Source: an uncultured Pseudomonadota bacterium (GTDB taxonomy: Bacteria; Myxococcota_A; UBA796; CAJQPC01). From it: 64,000 nucleotides of DNA. The stretch spans positions 1 through 64,000 of the forward strand of contig CAJXRZ010000008.1 of NCBI GenBank assembly GCA_913060515.1, read 5' to 3'. The notes under the pieces are model-generated. The model worked only from the letters and a program-made list of their open reading frames with translations. It was not told the DNA's origin and did no database searches. Made by a program: the position numbers and the translations under genes. Below, one piece after another: positions 25,101 to 33,064 of this stretch (positions within the stretch are counted from its first letter, which is position 1; the number at the start of each line of letters is the position of its first letter).

Positions 25101-27745
25101 CTATCCAAGCCGTGGGCGAGATCGTGCACAGCGACGCGGAGGGCCGCCCCTTGCTGGCGCTCTCCCGACTGTGTGAGGGACTGAACTACTGGGAGGAGGC
25201 CCACCGGGCCGCCGTCGCAGGCGGCAACGCCTACGAGGCAGCACGCCTTCAGGAGGACTACCTGGAGACCCCAGCGGAGGCCCTTGAGGGCTACCGTGAG
25301 GTGCTCGAGGCGGACCCCGACAACTTGGGCGCAATCTTCGGCACAGCCCGCCTGGAGCGCAAGGCAGGCAACCGGGCTGGTCTGGCCAAGGCGCACTGGC
25401 GTGTTGCACAGGCCAGCGAAGACACCCCCGTCCGCGTGGTGCACAGTGTGCTCGCCGGACACCTCTTCGAGGGGCTGGGTGAGAAGGACCAGGCACTCGA
25501 GGCCTACCAAGACGCTTTCGCCGCGCGGCCGGCGGCCGGCAAGGCCTTCGAAGGCGTGCGCCGCCTCCTCTTGGAGAAGGGTGAGCTGGACGCACTGGTG
25601 GTCCACTTCGATGGCCTGGAGCAGGGTGACAACCTGGCTCTGGCCGAGTCTCTGGAAGAGGCAGGTGACGCCGAGCGCGCCGCCGCTGTCCTCGCTGACG
25701 GAGCGGATCTGGTGAGCCTTTCTCGCCGGGAACTGTCTCTGGAGCAAGCCGAAGACTGGCTGGCGACTTTCCAGACCCTCACAGCCCGCGCATCTCTGCT
25801 GAAGGACCCAGAGCAGCAGTCCGCAGCGCTCTCCAAGCAACGCTGGATCCTGGCCGAGAAGTTGGCCGAGACCGATGAGGCCTGGGACTTCTACCGGCAG
25901 CTCCATGAGGAGCACCCCAACGATCCCGAGGTCTTGGAAGCCTTGGCCCGCATCGCCGGTGCCCGAGGAGAGCTGGACCTCAGCCTTCAGTACCTGGGTC
26001 AGCTTGCAGGCACCCTGACCTCTTCAGAGGACGCAGGCCGCGTACAGCGCCGCATTGCAGAGGCTCAAGCAGCCAATGGAAAGCATGAGGAAGCACGCGC
26101 TGCGTACCTCGCTGCACTGGACCACAACCCCAAGGACCAAGAGGCACTCACTGGGCTTCGTGGCGTGGCCGAGGCCAGCGAAGACTGGCAGGCCATGGTC
26201 GGCGTGTTGGCCCGAGAGGCCAGCCTCCAGGAAGGAGACGAGCAGGTCGCCACATACGCGGAGATCGCCCGCACTTGGCAAGACAAGCTGGGCGAGGACG
26301 CCGTCGCAGGCGACGCCTGGCGCAAAGTCTTGGAGATGGAGCCCACACACCGCGAGAGCCTGGAGCGTCTGCTTCACCTGAGCGAGGCCAGCGGCGCCTG
26401 GAGCGACTACGTCACCCACGCTGAGCAGCTCGCTGATCAGCTCGAAGGCTCCGAGCAGGCCGCCCTCGAGGGCAAGGCAGGCAAGGCTTGGTTGCAGCAG
26501 CTTCGCAACGAGGACCGGGCACTGGTGCTCTTGGAGCGCGCCAGCTCTCCGGAGCACATCGACCTGGACGCCGCGCGCATGCTGGAACAACTCCGCGGTG
26601 CGCGCGGAGAGTGGGAAGGTGTTGTCACCGCACTGCATCGTCAGGCGGCCGCGTCCGAGGGCGCGGATGCCGTGAGCGCTTGGGTTCGGGCTGCCCGCAT
26701 TCAGCGGGACAGCATGCAGGACAAGCCAGCGGCTGCCGAGAGCTTCGGCAAGGCACAGGCCTTGGAGCCCGGTCACGACGAGTCACTGCGCTTTCTCGCA
26801 GACTATGCCTACCGGACCGAAGACCTGGACGGCGCGGTCGCTTACTTCGCGGAGCTGGAGAAGAAGAGCGACGACTGGGACTTGGATGACTTTGACGAGA
26901 AGGTCGAGGTCGCGCAGTTCTACTTCCAGTACGCCAACGCGCTCTTGCGGCTGGGGCGCACCGGAGAAGGCCGCGGCAAGCTTGAGCGCGCTCTGGAGCT
27001 CAATCCATCGCACCTTCCCAGCTTGCGGGCCATCGGTCCTCTCTGGATGGACATCAAGGAATGGCACAAGGCACAAGACGTCTACCGCCAGATCCTGCAG
27101 CTCATCGGCGGCTCTGGCAACAGTGCTTCTTTGAGCGAGGCCTACACCTGCTTGGGTGAAGTGGAGCTCGCCCTCGGCAAAACCGAGAAGGCCAAGAAGC
27201 GCTTCAACAAGGCCTTGGAGATCCAGGAGAACGACGTACGCGCACTCCGCGGCGCTGCACAAGTCCTTTTCCAACGGGAAGAATGGTCGACTCTGCTCAA
27301 CCACTACAACAACATCATCTACCACGCCAAGAAGCCTGGCTACGTCATTGAGGCCTACCTCACGAAGGGCTTCGTGCTCGACGTACACATGAACTTGGCT
27401 GACAAGGCCGCTCAGCACTACGAGAAGTCGTTGACCTTCGACCCTGGCCAGCTTCAAGCCCTGCTGCGCTTGGGTGAGCTGGCCGTGCGTCGCGAGGACT
27501 TTGCCTCGGCGGCCTCTCTCGCAGAGCGTGGCCTTGCCGTAGAGGCAGAGGACAGCGCGACCAAGGCGAAGCTTCGTCTGGTCAAGGCTGTGGCCGCTCA
27601 AGCCACCGGTGATTCTGCACTGGCCACTCAGGCCTTCGCCTCCGCCCAGGAAGACGAGTCGGTCAAGGCCGCAGTCGAGGGCATCGAGATCAGCGAGCAC
27701 GCCGAGATCGCCAAGCGCTTGAACACGATGCTGCAGAGCTTCTAA
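22166..27745 (+). CDS. Giant Ala-rich tetratricopeptide-repeat protein
   Basis: A 1859-residue protein starting at GTG with CGGAG just upstream. The N-terminus is acidic (FEDWESDFFSEGE), then about 180 residues consist of Ala/Glu/Gln/Lys repeats of the AEAQAAAEAA type, predicted to form a long helix like domain II of TolA. From about residue 290 to the end the protein consists of degenerate TPR or TPR-like 34-residue units, for example ENFEAVLDIAPAYLPALEGLERVY and AYLAALDHNPKDQEALTGLRGVA. There is no signal peptide or membrane helix, so a cytoplasmic scaffold is likely. It is monocistronic with a strong terminator. Large TPR proteins of this kind occur in myxobacteria; the partner is unknown. 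Confidence 0.85.
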   Translation: MSSKKSDGFEDWESDFFSEGEAGDLSWEEEEAKRLEAEAAEAKVAQAKAAELASQTADAKAVSDPEAAAKKAAQEAAARAEEEARVAAEAQAAEAQAAEEAKAAAAAEAQAAAEAAAAQAAAEAQAAAEAAAEAQAAAEASAAAEAQAAEAQAAADAQATADAEAAKVEAAAMAAARAEREAETSRQEEETRLAAEAARLAAQEDADLAETGTEDLDLDPATGEQPRILMPVTEQAEAEVVDEPVAASPSVVDVEDDPTEAAPAGLDSLDGPPLQESSVDEALQTKTHAPYTPAEDQAGRWRDLVAMLEAEATQSPEPTPLLAEAARVARTRLGDLDNAERLARAAVSADESSVAAWRELERALNRNQRFEELRGAMEALAGLEKDDVAASEILQDAALLARRRLGQDDQAVRLLQESVKRNPNDFFSLQLLRDVQLVGGDWTGIVQTLNSMAGLSSGVQAARLQYERGRVFAEQLSDNEAAQSAFAQAHGADPSYGPAFVALERALEGNQAWAVLAELYLNEAERVGGADGAFFATRAGRVYRSRLFEGDKAEQAYGMALSLGAGPEVRHELEALLAEQGRFEDLAQSLRQAIASAGPEAADSMRFRLATLLETQTEDLEGALELFREVAKEPAAVPAAEGVARILRKKGDFAALRDFWAARTELLDDPNLKVTLAYRMGEIAEGPLNDQQGARENFEAVLDIAPAYLPALEGLERVYTRLSDWERLAAVYEQRAILNEEPGAIALQLHRAGAVCELRMDDLERAKGFYQRALEHQADFSPSLDAVVRILELDGDWAGLAQILQAAGDASQEGSQQVSFFYRAGRILADKVQDHSAAIACVERCLELSPGFLGAHYLLKELKGHSEDLAGLYQLQVAEAQGETDLDRKAWQYLSASAMAESLNEADPAWGARQVLESEPRHPGALAVLEEIYLRQGDSRALVALYRDAAAASEDEGERSRITLALADQLRESGDTMGTIQAVGEIVHSDAEGRPLLALSRLCEGLNYWEEAHRAAVAGGNAYEAARLQEDYLETPAEALEGYREVLEADPDNLGAIFGTARLERKAGNRAGLAKAHWRVAQASEDTPVRVVHSVLAGHLFEGLGEKDQALEAYQDAFAARPAAGKAFEGVRRLLLEKGELDALVVHFDGLEQGDNLALAESLEEAGDAERAAAVLADGADLVSLSRRELSLEQAEDWLATFQTLTARASLLKDPEQQSAALSKQRWILAEKLAETDEAWDFYRQLHEEHPNDPEVLEALARIAGARGELDLSLQYLGQLAGTLTSSEDAGRVQRRIAEAQAANGKHEEARAAYLAALDHNPKDQEALTGLRGVAEASEDWQAMVGVLAREASLQEGDEQVATYAEIARTWQDKLGEDAVAGDAWRKVLEMEPTHRESLERLLHLSEASGAWSDYVTHAEQLADQLEGSEQAALEGKAGKAWLQQLRNEDRALVLLERASSPEHIDLDAARMLEQLRGARGEWEGVVTALHRQAAASEGADAVSAWVRAARIQRDSMQDKPAAAESFGKAQALEPGHDESLRFLADYAYRTEDLDGAVAYFAELEKKSDDWDLDDFDEKVEVAQFYFQYANALLRLGRTGEGRGKLERALELNPSHLPSLRAIGPLWMDIKEWHKAQDVYRQILQLIGGSGNSASLSEAYTCLGEVELALGKTEKAKKRFNKALEIQENDVRALRGAAQVLFQREEWSTLLNHYNNIIYHAKKPGYVIEAYLTKGFVLDVHMNLADKAAQHYEKSLTFDPGQLQALLRLGELAVRREDFASAASLAERGLAVEAEDSATKAKLRLVKAVAAQATGDSALATQAFASAQEDESVKAAVEGIEISEHAEIAKRLNTMLQSF

Positions 27746-27763
27746 GCAGACCGAGTTGAACTC

Positions 27764-27793
27764 AGGGCCTCGATGCTTCGGCATCGGGGCCTT
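27764..27793 (+). terminator. UUCG-loop terminator downstream of the TPR gene
   Basis: A 13-pair stem (27764-27776 with 27781-27793, two G-U wobbles) is closed by a TTCG tetraloop and followed by a T-rich stretch (TTGTTGCTC). It starts 19 bases after the TPR stop and lies before the convergent bactofilin-like gene. Confidence 0.75.
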
Positions 27794-27862
27794 GTTGCTC
27801 TGGACGACCGAAGCGAGCGAGGGTCGGCCATTGGGCCGGACGCGCTCGACGGAGCCGCATCC

Positions 27863-28807
27863 CTAGATGTCTTGGGTGCCCATTCGGCTTCGCAACGCAG
27901 CGCCAATGCCAGCCAAACTCACGCAGGCGATGATGAGCTGGCCGATCCAAGGCAGAAGCCCAATCAGGCTGACCAAGGCAACCCCAGACAAGAAGCCAGC
28001 CCAGCGCCGGCTCTTGGCCCCCTTGAAGGGCAGAGTGTCCCCAACCAGCTGGCACATGGCCACGATGCCCAAGAGCCAGGCGATACCCAGGACGATGGGA
28101 ATCAGAGCCGCGACGGGAATTCCGATGATGGTCGCGCTCAACGCCACCATCAACAAGACGCCCAGGGTCACAGCGAGGCCCCCCCAAGCCAAGTGACTCA
28201 AGGGACGCTCTTGAAGGGTCTCCGAGACCCGCTCCACCTGAGAGGGGAAGAGCCCGGTCATGACCACACCAGCACCGGCCAAGCTCAGAATGAGCACCAG
28301 CTTGCGCGTGATGTGTCGAATCCAGTTCCCGCTCTTGGCGAGCGGGCCCTGTGGTGCAGTGGGGGCCTGGGTGGTGCTCGCATAGGAGATGCGGTCACCC
28401 TGCACGATGGCGCCTGGGTCTACGCGCACTTGGCCGCCAAAGCTGACAGCATCCCCACGCACTTGGCCTCCTTCAAAGACCCGGACATCGCCGCCGAAAG
28501 AGACCGCTCGACCCTGCACTTGGCCGCGAACGCTCACTGGGCCCCAGGAGACAATCTCGTTGACCTGCTCCCCAACACCGACAAGCACAGGCTCTGCCAC
28601 GATGGGCTCGGGAAGCGGGCTGACCGTTCCACCGCCGTTGGCCTCCATCTCACGAAGACGCGCTTCGTACTGAAGCATCAGCGCCTTGTCACGGGCGCGC
28701 TCCGCCTCGAGCACTTCCAGCCTCTCCAAGACGGGATCCCGCGCTTGAGTGGGTTCCGGTTCTGCCATGGCCAGGGGAAGGACCAGGCTCAGGACGCCGG
28801 TGAGCAC
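27863..28807 (-). CDS. Membrane protein with bactofilin-like polymer-forming repeats
   Basis: A 314-residue protein starting at GTG one base after the anti-sigma stop; this start gives a signal peptide (MLTGVLSLVLPLAMA) and is preceded by AGGGG. Residues about 20-60 form a short coiled coil (LERLEVLEAERARDKAL). Residues about 75-140 contain the repeated beta-helix pattern of bactofilins and related polymer-forming proteins: VRGQVQGRAVSFGGDVRV, VRGDAVSFGGQVRV, PGAIVQGDRISY. About four to five membrane helices follow to residue 310. The likely topology is a periplasmic beta-solenoid attached to an integral membrane domain. It is the last gene of the sigma/anti-sigma operon, hence a probable target or partner of that signalling pair. 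Confidence 0.75.
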   Translation of the reverse strand: MLTGVLSLVLPLAMAEPEPTQARDPVLERLEVLEAERARDKALMLQYEARLREMEANGGGTVSPLPEPIVAEPVLVGVGEQVNEIVSWGPVSVRGQVQGRAVSFGGDVRVFEGGQVRGDAVSFGGQVRVDPGAIVQGDRISYASTTQAPTAPQGPLAKSGNWIRHITRKLVLILSLAGAGVVMTGLFPSQVERVSETLQERPLSHLAWGGLAVTLGVLLMVALSATIIGIPVAALIPIVLGIAWLLGIVAMCQLVGDTLPFKGAKSRRWAGFLSGVALVSLIGLLPWIGQLIIACVSLAGIGAALRSRMGTQDI

Positions 28808-28808
28808 C

Positions 28809-29342
28809 CTAGCCCCTGCTTCGGCGGGCGTAGGACTGGGGCTGCAACGCAGAGCCCAACACCAAACAGCCCACGAATGCCAGCGCCGCCAGCATCGCAG
28901 GCCAAGCGCTGTGGATGGCCTCCAGCGAGGAGGCCCCGATGCTGGCGGCCGTGGCCGCTGCATGCGCACCAACCGCTAGGTCGGCTGCAAAGAGACCCGG
29001 GTCGCCCAGCAGGAAGAAGAGCGTCGCGGCGACGCTGAAGAGACTGGCTCCAGCCAAGAGCTCCGCCCTGGGGCCAATGGGCATGGCCTTGGGCAGGGTA
29101 GGGGGCAAGGCCGGTTGAATCTGGAGCTCGGAGACAGCCTCCAAGATCTCGACCATCAAGTCGTCGGGCAACACAGGGTCATCCGAGCTGGCAAAGGCCA
29201 GCGCCAAAGGCTCGAGCGTCGCGGCTTGGGTCGCGCAAGCCGAGCACTCATCCAAGTGCATGGCCAAGTCGACGGCCAGGGACTCGGAGAGCTCTCCCTC
29301 AGCGAAGCGCTTGATCAGGCTCTCTGGCGGGTGCTGCATCAT
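28809..29342 (-). CDS. Putative anti-sigma factor with zinc-finger (zf-HC2) domain
   Basis: A 177-residue protein with an N-terminal HC2-type zinc-binding anti-sigma motif HLDECSAC (His-x3-Cys-x2-Cys) preceded by a helix LIKRFAEGELSES. A Pro-rich linker leads to two hydrophobic segments (LLAGASLFSVAATLFFLLG and MLAALAFVGCLVLG), so it is membrane-bound with the zinc domain in the cytoplasm. Its start overlaps the sigma gene stop by 4 bases (ATGA), the usual arrangement of ECF sigma and cognate anti-sigma. Confidence 0.85.
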   Translation of the reverse strand: MMQHPPESLIKRFAEGELSESLAVDLAMHLDECSACATQAATLEPLALAFASSDDPVLPDDLMVEILEAVSELQIQPALPPTLPKAMPIGPRAELLAGASLFSVAATLFFLLGDPGLFAADLAVGAHAAATAASIGASSLEAIHSAWPAMLAALAFVGCLVLGSALQPQSYARRSRG

Positions 29343-29860
29343 GCGAGGTTGTACTCGTCCGCTCCGTAGGCATCACGCAGTCGACGGCGTGCACGGAAGA
29401 TCCGGTTCATGACGGTACCAATCGGGATCTCCAGTGTGTCGGCGATCTCTTGGTACTTCAAGTGCTCAAAGTGGTAGAGCACGAGCACCTCACGGTACTT
29501 GGGTGGCAACTCAGCCAGGGCGACGTGCAGGCGATCCGCACGTCGACTGCGACTGCTCTCTTCCATGGGAGAGGGCCCGTCCCAGGCTGGCTCCTTCTTG
29601 GGCTCCGGCGCCAGGCGCTTGCGTCGGCGCTGCTCATCGATCGCTGTGTTGCGAGCGATGGAGAAGACCCATGTGCTGAAACGACGGGTCTCATCGAAAC
29701 GATGAAGGTTTCGCATCACCTTGATCAGTGTTTCTTGGGTCACATCCCGAGCGTCCTCTTCATTGCGCAGGAAGCGCATGCAGAAGCGGTAGACCGCAGG
29801 AGTGTAGCGTTCGACGATCCAAGCGCGGGCGGTGGGGTCGCCCTCGCGGGCTGAGAGCAC
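29339..29860 (-). CDS. ECF-type RNA polymerase sigma factor
   Basis: A 173-residue sigma-70 family protein. Region 2 is clear: VERYTPAVYRFCMRFL, NEEDARDVTQETLIKV and FSTWVFSIARNTAIDEQRRR. Region 4 contains LPPKYREVLVLYHFEHLKYQEIADTL with the helix-turn-helix IPIGTVMNRIFRARRRL. The GTG at 29860 is the nearest start, but the frame stays open upstream (reading LALRLLERESYDEVER) to about 29910, where an AGGA lies before a CTG, so the true N-terminus may be about 17 residues longer. It heads an operon with the anti-sigma and bactofilin-like genes. Confidence 0.9.
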   Translation of the reverse strand: MLSAREGDPTARAWIVERYTPAVYRFCMRFLRNEEDARDVTQETLIKVMRNLHRFDETRRFSTWVFSIARNTAIDEQRRRKRLAPEPKKEPAWDGPSPMEESSRSRRADRLHVALAELPPKYREVLVLYHFEHLKYQEIADTLEIPIGTVMNRIFRARRRLRDAYGADEYNLA

Positions 29861-30041
29861 GCGCTCAACCTCGTCGTAGCTTTCGCGTTCGAGCAGTCGT
29901 AGGGCCAGTTTAGGTTCCTGCTGTGGGCTGGGGTTCGCGAAAGAATACGGGCCCCCAGGCCGGATATTTCATGGGATCTCAGGAAATCACCAAAGCCCAG
30001 GGGGGGATGCTACTCTTTTAGCCACAGACACGGCGTCCGGC

Positions 30042-31379
30042 ATGGACAAGACTCGAAAGCTCAAGCGTTATCAGCGCAAAGACTACTCTCAGGTGGTCAA
30101 CTTTCCGGTTGAGATCGTCGGCAGAGATGGGGTCGTGCGCCGCTACAGCTTTGAGTCATCCGTGCGCCTGTACCAGCGAAGGATCGCCTCAGCACCCGGT
30201 CGCTACGGCGACTCAGACTTGGTTCAGGCCGAGGTCGATCACTGCAGACACCGAATCAAGCAGCTGCGTGCGAGCTACTTGCGTCGCCATGGCTTCAGCG
30301 ACCTGGGAGCGCACGCGCAGGGACTGGGGGACCTGGCAGGGGAGGTGACCGCCTTCCTTCGGCGTTGTTTCGGCGCCCAGGCCAGCGTCCTCAGCCTTCA
30401 ACCTCTGGAAGATCAGCAATGGGGGCAGGCTTGGTACCTGGAGCAACCAGAGACGGGCGTGGCCTATCTGCTCAGCCTCTACCCCTTCGAGCACTACGGT
30501 GCCTGCTCGGGCCGAGAGGCCTTCTTTGAGACGCTCAGGGTGCTGCGCGTCGCGCGTGGACAGCAGGTTGAGGCACTGGTGGCCTTTCATCACAGCGGAG
30601 ACTGCGGCCTGGTGCTCACATGCCAGGGTGCACATGCAGAGGTCTCCCTGGGCGAGGACATCCCGGAGCTCCTCGATGAGGTCAGCCGAGCCGGGCCTTG
30701 GGCCGAAGGCTTGCGCGCCCTTGCAGAAGAGGACTTGAGCTCCGCCCTGGCTAGCTTTGAGGAGGCACAACTCCAGCGCCCCTTCGCAAGACGCATCGCC
30801 GTGGCCTGCTGCACCATCGCCGACATGCTCGGCGAGCACCACAGCGCCGAGAGTGCGGCCAGAATCGGCCTGAACGCCTTCCCCAAAGATCCGTCTCTTC
30901 GCTATCAGCTTGCTTTGGCACAAGTCAGAGGAGGGGAGCTGAGCCAGGCTCGCCTCTCGCTGGACTTATGCCCGCCGAGACAGAGGCTACCCCAAGCGGA
31001 GCTCCTCAAGGGCATCATCGCCCTACGCCAAGGCAGACTCCTCGCCGCCCAGGGCCCCCTTGCGGCAGCAGGGCGAAACCACCGCCTCCACGAGCTGGAC
31101 TCATGGGTGTGGGGGCTTCGGCTGCGTAGCTGGGCCTTCGCTGGCTTGGCCCTACTCAGCTTCTTCGCGCTCCTCTGCGCTGGCCTGTTCTTGGTGCATG
31201 GCTTCGTGTTGGGCTGTGTTGTCGCCATCTGTACGTCTCTGTTGAGCTTGGCCGGAGGCGCGCTGCTCTGGTGGGCCTTGAACCTGCGTTTGAGCGCCGA
31301 GCAGCTCACTGCACTGAGACTGCCTCCTGCAGAGGCCATTGGGGCCTCGGGGCCTCACCTCGGGGATCTGGTCGATTAG
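30042..31379 (+). CDS. TPR-containing protein with two C-terminal membrane helices
   Basis: A 445-residue protein with no signal peptide. The N-terminal 100 residues are basic and contain a VNFPVEIVGRDGVVRRYSFE strand segment and a helical region. The middle (about 220-345) has TPR-like helix pairs (EDLSSALASFEEAQLQRPF, HHSAESAARIGLNAFPKDPSLRYQLALAQVRGG). Two adjacent hydrophobic helices (AFAGLALLSFFALLCAGLFLVHG and LGCVVAICTSLLSLAGGALLWWAL) anchor it near the C-terminus. Its TAG stop is immediately followed by the GTG of the first glycosyltransferase gene, so it may assist or organise glycan assembly at the inner membrane. No known family was recognised. Confidence 0.7.
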   Translation: MDKTRKLKRYQRKDYSQVVNFPVEIVGRDGVVRRYSFESSVRLYQRRIASAPGRYGDSDLVQAEVDHCRHRIKQLRASYLRRHGFSDLGAHAQGLGDLAGEVTAFLRRCFGAQASVLSLQPLEDQQWGQAWYLEQPETGVAYLLSLYPFEHYGACSGREAFFETLRVLRVARGQQVEALVAFHHSGDCGLVLTCQGAHAEVSLGEDIPELLDEVSRAGPWAEGLRALAEEDLSSALASFEEAQLQRPFARRIAVACCTIADMLGEHHSAESAARIGLNAFPKDPSLRYQLALAQVRGGELSQARLSLDLCPPRQRLPQAELLKGIIALRQGRLLAAQGPLAAAGRNHRLHELDSWVWGLRLRSWAFAGLALLSFFALLCAGLFLVHGFVLGCVVAICTSLLSLAGGALLWWALNLRLSAEQLTALRLPPAEAIGASGPHLGDLVD

Positions 31380-32228
31380 GTGAAACAGCGACTCGTGCTG
31401 CGCGCGCCGAACCACCTGGGGGACGGCGTAATGGCCCTCCCTGTGGCAAAGGCCTTGGCCAAGCTTGGGGACTTGACCATCTTGGGTCCACGGTGGGCCC
31501 CGGAGCTCTACCAGGGCCTGAACGCTACCTTCATGGCACCAGAGGCACGCCCCAAGGCCGAGATGGCGATCATCCTGCCGCCCAGCTTCTCCTCCGCCTG
31601 GCGACTGCGTCACATCCCCTCGCGTTTCGGCGTCAGCGGGCAAGGGCGCCGCATGCTGCTCACCGCCTGCCACGACCCCAGCCCAAGTGCTCACCGCAGC
31701 CAGACCTATGCGGCTGTCGCGGCGCTGGCGCAGGTGCGTGCCCAAGGCCCTCCAAGCTTGGACTGGGCGCTGCCTGCGGGGCTGCTGCCCAAGGGACACC
31801 TGGCTCTGGCGCCCTTGAGCCCCAGCGGCGTGCCCGTGATGTGGGGCGGCTTTGAGGCCCTTGGCAGGGAGTACCCAGATCCGGTGGTCTACCTCGGCCC
31901 CGGCGAGCACTGGCCCGCGCAGCCAACCTGGCCTCGCATGCAGGAGAGGTCCTTGATGTTGGTCGCTGCAGAGCTGCGCCGAGCGCGGGTGCTTGTCGTC
32001 AACGACAGTGGCTACTCTCACTTCGCCAGAGCCTTGGGCGTTCCCACTGTGGTGGTCCACGGGAGCACTGTGCCCAGCAAGACCGGCGCAATCGGCAGCC
32101 TTCCCGTGCTTCGAGACCCGCCGCCGCCCTGCGCCCCTTGCTACGCCAAAGCGTGCGCAGTGACTGGCGTGCCGTGCCTGGACATCACCGTCGAGCAGGT
32201 TCAGGCCGCCCTGGATGGGGCCCAATGA
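31380..32228 (+). CDS. Glycosyltransferase family 9 (heptosyltransferase-like), first copy
   Basis: A 282-residue GT9 protein similar to WaaF-type ADP-heptose:LPS heptosyltransferases. The N-terminal LRAPNHLGDGVMALPVA segment matches the LPNWxGDxxMA start of WaaF; LPPSFSSAWRLRH and GVSGQGRRMLLT match its conserved core, and VNDSGYSHFARALGVPTVVVHGST is the usual donor-site motif. The C-terminal Cys cluster (CAPCYAKACAVTGVPCL) resembles the one in family members. It starts at GTG right after the previous stop and overlaps the next gene by 4 bases (ATGA). It likely adds a heptose to the inner core at the cytoplasmic face of the inner membrane. Confidence 0.85.
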   Translation: MKQRLVLRAPNHLGDGVMALPVAKALAKLGDLTILGPRWAPELYQGLNATFMAPEARPKAEMAIILPPSFSSAWRLRHIPSRFGVSGQGRRMLLTACHDPSPSAHRSQTYAAVAALAQVRAQGPPSLDWALPAGLLPKGHLALAPLSPSGVPVMWGGFEALGREYPDPVVYLGPGEHWPAQPTWPRMQERSLMLVAAELRRARVLVVNDSGYSHFARALGVPTVVVHGSTVPSKTGAIGSLPVLRDPPPPCAPCYAKACAVTGVPCLDITVEQVQAALDGAQ

Positions 32229-33064
32229 GCACGCTGCTCTGTCGCCTCTCGAGCATGGGGGACGTGGTCCTGACCGCTGGAGTGACCGGGGTCTTGGGGG
32301 AGGTCCATTTTCTGACCCAGCCGCGCTGGCACTCCCTGGTGCGCACCTTTCCAGGGGTGGTCTCCGTGCTCGCTCCTGGGGACGCCCTGCCCCAAGTAGA
32401 TCAAGTTGTGGATCTGCAACGCTCCCCCCGGTCTCGGCGCCTGCTCTCGGGGACACCGGCCAAGCGCGTACAGGCTCACCGCGTTCAGCGCCTGGCAAGG
32501 GTCTGGCTCAAGGCCCAGAACGCCGTCCCCAGCGTGCTCTCCCGCTACGGCAGTGCCGCTGGTGTGGCGCCAAGTCCGCTGCCATGGATTCCCATTGCGC
32601 GAGAGGGGGGAGCTCTGGCGCTCATCCCTGGGGCCGCGCACGCCACCAAGCGTTGGCCGCACTTCGCCGCCCTGCGGAGGACGCTCAAGGAGCCTGTGAT
32701 CTGGCTTGGAGGACCGGGCGATGTCCAGCGCATCCAAGCACTGGCCCAGCCTGAAGATCGTTGCGTGCACGAGGCCGGTGTCGAGCAGACCCTCCAGGCA
32801 CTTCAGCGCTGCGATTTGGCCATCGGGGGAGACACCGGGCTGATGCACCTCGCCGCAGCGTGCGGGGTTCCAACCCTAGCCCTCTTTGGGCCAACCCATC
32901 CAGAAGATGGATTCTGGTCACACCCCGATGCGCCTCTGCACCTGGGTCTGCCCTGCAGTCCATGCTCAAAGCACGGCGGCGAGCGCTGCGTCTTTGGGGA
33001 CTTTGCCTGCATGCAGGATCTGAGCGTGCAACAGGTCTTGGCTGAAATCCAGGCCCGCCGATGA
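32225..33064 (+). CDS. Glycosyltransferase family 9 (heptosyltransferase-like), second copy
   Basis: A 279-residue GT9 enzyme beginning at ATG 32225, which overlaps the previous stop. The N-terminal LLCRLSSMGDVVLTAGV is the classic GT9 start (RxSSxGDVV), and LIPGAAHATKRWP, IGGDTGLMHLAAACGVPTLALFGPT are the donor-binding motifs. CSPCSKHGGERCVFGDFACMQDL near the end is the Cys-rich tail common in WaaC/WaaF relatives. With the preceding gene it forms a pair able to add consecutive heptoses to lipid A-Kdo. Confidence 0.88.
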   Translation: MSTLLCRLSSMGDVVLTAGVTGVLGEVHFLTQPRWHSLVRTFPGVVSVLAPGDALPQVDQVVDLQRSPRSRRLLSGTPAKRVQAHRVQRLARVWLKAQNAVPSVLSRYGSAAGVAPSPLPWIPIAREGGALALIPGAAHATKRWPHFAALRRTLKEPVIWLGGPGDVQRIQALAQPEDRCVHEAGVEQTLQALQRCDLAIGGDTGLMHLAAACGVPTLALFGPTHPEDGFWSHPDAPLHLGLPCSPCSKHGGERCVFGDFACMQDLSVQQVLAEIQARR

